Assembly (NCBI GenBank): GCA_018606725.1
Contig: JAGYID010000006.1
Location: forward strand, 1 to 58,432
DNA length: 58,432 bases
Reading direction: 5' to 3'
Source of the DNA: Acidobacteriota bacterium
Lineage (GTDB): Bacteria; Acidobacteriota; Polarisedimenticolia; Gp22-AA2
The notes beneath the pieces were generated by a model, which made no database searches, was not told where the DNA came from, and saw nothing but the letters and a program-made list of their open reading frames with translations. The translations under genes and the position numbers were made by a program. This document shows, piece after piece, positions 57,411 through 58,432 of this stretch. Position 1 is the first letter of the stretch, and every line of letters starts with the position of its first letter.

Positions 57411-58367
57411 GTGGACGATCTGCGCTCCGACACCGATCTGCCGCCCGGCATCCGCTACGACCCCGACCTGGCGGTGCACGAGCCGGCCATGCCGCCCGCC
57501 GATCCGGGGCCGCCGTCGCGGCGGCTGTCTCCCCTGCTGCTGTTCCCGCTCGGGCTCGCGGCCCTGGCGCTGCTGGTATACGCCCTGTTCGGCCTGGTCG
57601 CCTCCGAAGACCGGCGCTCGCGCGACTATCTGGAGGAGATCCGGCTGAACCGCGGCGCCGCGTGGCAGTCGGCCTACGAGCTGTCGCGCCTGCTGCCGGG
57701 CGAGGCGGCAGCCACGCGCGACGCCCGTTTCGCCACCGACCTGCTCGGGCTGTTCGAGGAAGCGCGCGGCGCCGACCCCCGCGTCCGGCGGTACCTTGCG
57801 CTCAGCCTCGGGGAGCTGCGCGATCCGCGCGCCGTGACGGCGCTCGCCGGCGCCCTGGCCGACGCCGACGTCGAGACCCGCCTCTACGCCGCCTGGGGCC
57901 TCGGCGCGATCGGCGATCAGCGCGGCGTCGCCGCCCTCCTGCCGCTTCTCGAGGACCCGGAGGCGGATCTCCGCAAGGTGGCGGCCTACGCGCTCGGCTC
58001 GCTGGGCGGCCCGGATGCCGCCGCCGGCCTCCGGCCGCTGCTCAACGACCCGGTCGATGACGTGGCCTGGAACGCGGCGCTGGGGCTCGCCCGCCTCGGC
58101 GACCCGACCGGCGCGCCGCTGATCGCCCGCATGCTCGACCGGAGCTATCTCGCCTCCGTGCGGCGCCCCGATGCCGACGGACGGCCACGACCGTTGTCCC
58201 CCGGGCAGATGGAGGAGGCGATGCTCAACGCGCTGAAGGCCGCCCCGCTTCTGGGCGAGCGCGCGCCGCTGGAGGCGATCGGCGCGCTGCGCGACGGCGA
58301 TCCGAGCCTGCGCGTCCGCCAGGCCGCGCTCGAGGCCCTCACTATGCTCGACAACGTCAATCACTGA
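57411..58367 (+). CDS. Membrane-anchored HEAT-repeat protein
   Basis: 318 residues from GTG 57411 (GGGAG upstream). A cytoplasmic Pro-rich tail (1-40), one transmembrane helix (LLLFPLGLAALALLVYALFGLV), then about five HEAT/PBS-lyase-type repeats: RRYLALSLGELRDPRAVTAL, TRLYAAWGLGAIGDQRGVAAL, LRKVAAYALGSLGGPDAAAGL, VAWNAALGLARLGDPTGAPLI, and a last one at the C-terminus. A protein-interaction scaffold; cotranscribed with mgtE. The remaining 65 nt of the window hold no recognisable feature. Confidence 0.85.
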   Translation: MDDLRSDTDLPPGIRYDPDLAVHEPAMPPADPGPPSRRLSPLLLFPLGLAALALLVYALFGLVASEDRRSRDYLEEIRLNRGAAWQSAYELSRLLPGEAAATRDARFATDLLGLFEEARGADPRVRRYLALSLGELRDPRAVTALAGALADADVETRLYAAWGLGAIGDQRGVAALLPLLEDPEADLRKVAAYALGSLGGPDAAAGLRPLLNDPVDDVAWNAALGLARLGDPTGAPLIARMLDRSYLASVRRPDADGRPRPLSPGQMEEAMLNALKAAPLLGERAPLEAIGALRDGDPSLRVRQAALEALTMLDNVNH

Positions 58368-58432
58368 ACGCCCGCGATCATGGGGCGGCGGCGTGCGCCT
58401 CGCGGGGCACGCTGCGCGCCGGCCCCGCGAGG

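Overview
The window is very GC-rich bacterial chromosome with dense genes, frequent GTG starts and 1-4 nt overlaps between neighbours. The mixture of MopE-type metal-binding repeats, cohesin/dockerin modules, LamG domains and a recurring C-terminal '...CP' module on exported proteins suggests Acidobacteriota or a relative. That is inference only: there is no rRNA or ribosomal marker here. No insertion sequence, phage, CRISPR array or origin was seen.

Layout. 1-7.9 kb is housekeeping: a truncated cohesin-like lipoprotein gene, two small conserved genes, a trans-sulfuration PLP enzyme, cutA, a phosphohexomutase, an enolase gene broken by two internal deletions, ftsB, initiator tRNA-fMet with a consensus promoter and a strong terminator, and a zinc alcohol dehydrogenase. 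8-12.6 kb (minus) is a sensory operon: outer-membrane barrel, small PstS-like protein, hybrid histidine kinase. 12.7-15 kb holds a ydaO-type c-di-AMP riboswitch in front of a KimA-like potassium transporter. 15-22.1 kb (minus) is a copper/silver efflux operon: Cys-rich exported protein, CusC-, CusB- and CusA-like proteins, NosL-like lipoprotein.

22.2-44.1 kb is a 22-kb island of seven plus-strand genes, six of them large modular exported proteins. These share a jelly-roll-like module (seven copies), MopE repeats (25 motifs in three proteins), thrombospondin-3-like calcium repeats and a C-terminal module ending Cys-Pro. One protein is 2833 residues long. The last three genes form an operon in which two proteins have the order cohesin-dockerin-cohesin and the third has one cohesin. 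This looks like a self-assembling surface scaffold without glycoside hydrolases and is the most unusual content of the window.

44.2-48.3 kb (minus) encodes a homocysteine S-methyltransferase, an MttB-family methyltransferase and a MetH-activation-domain protein, translationally coupled, resembling parts of a split methionine synthase, then an EamA transporter. 48.3-58.4 kb holds a FIST-domain protein coupled to a GIY-YIG nuclease with a degenerate exonuclease domain, a stand-alone receiver, a small secreted protein, a two-domain M16 peptidase, moaC, mgtE and a HEAT-repeat membrane protein. Several promoters match TTGACA-N17-TATAAT closely, and at least two genes appear to be transcribed leaderless.
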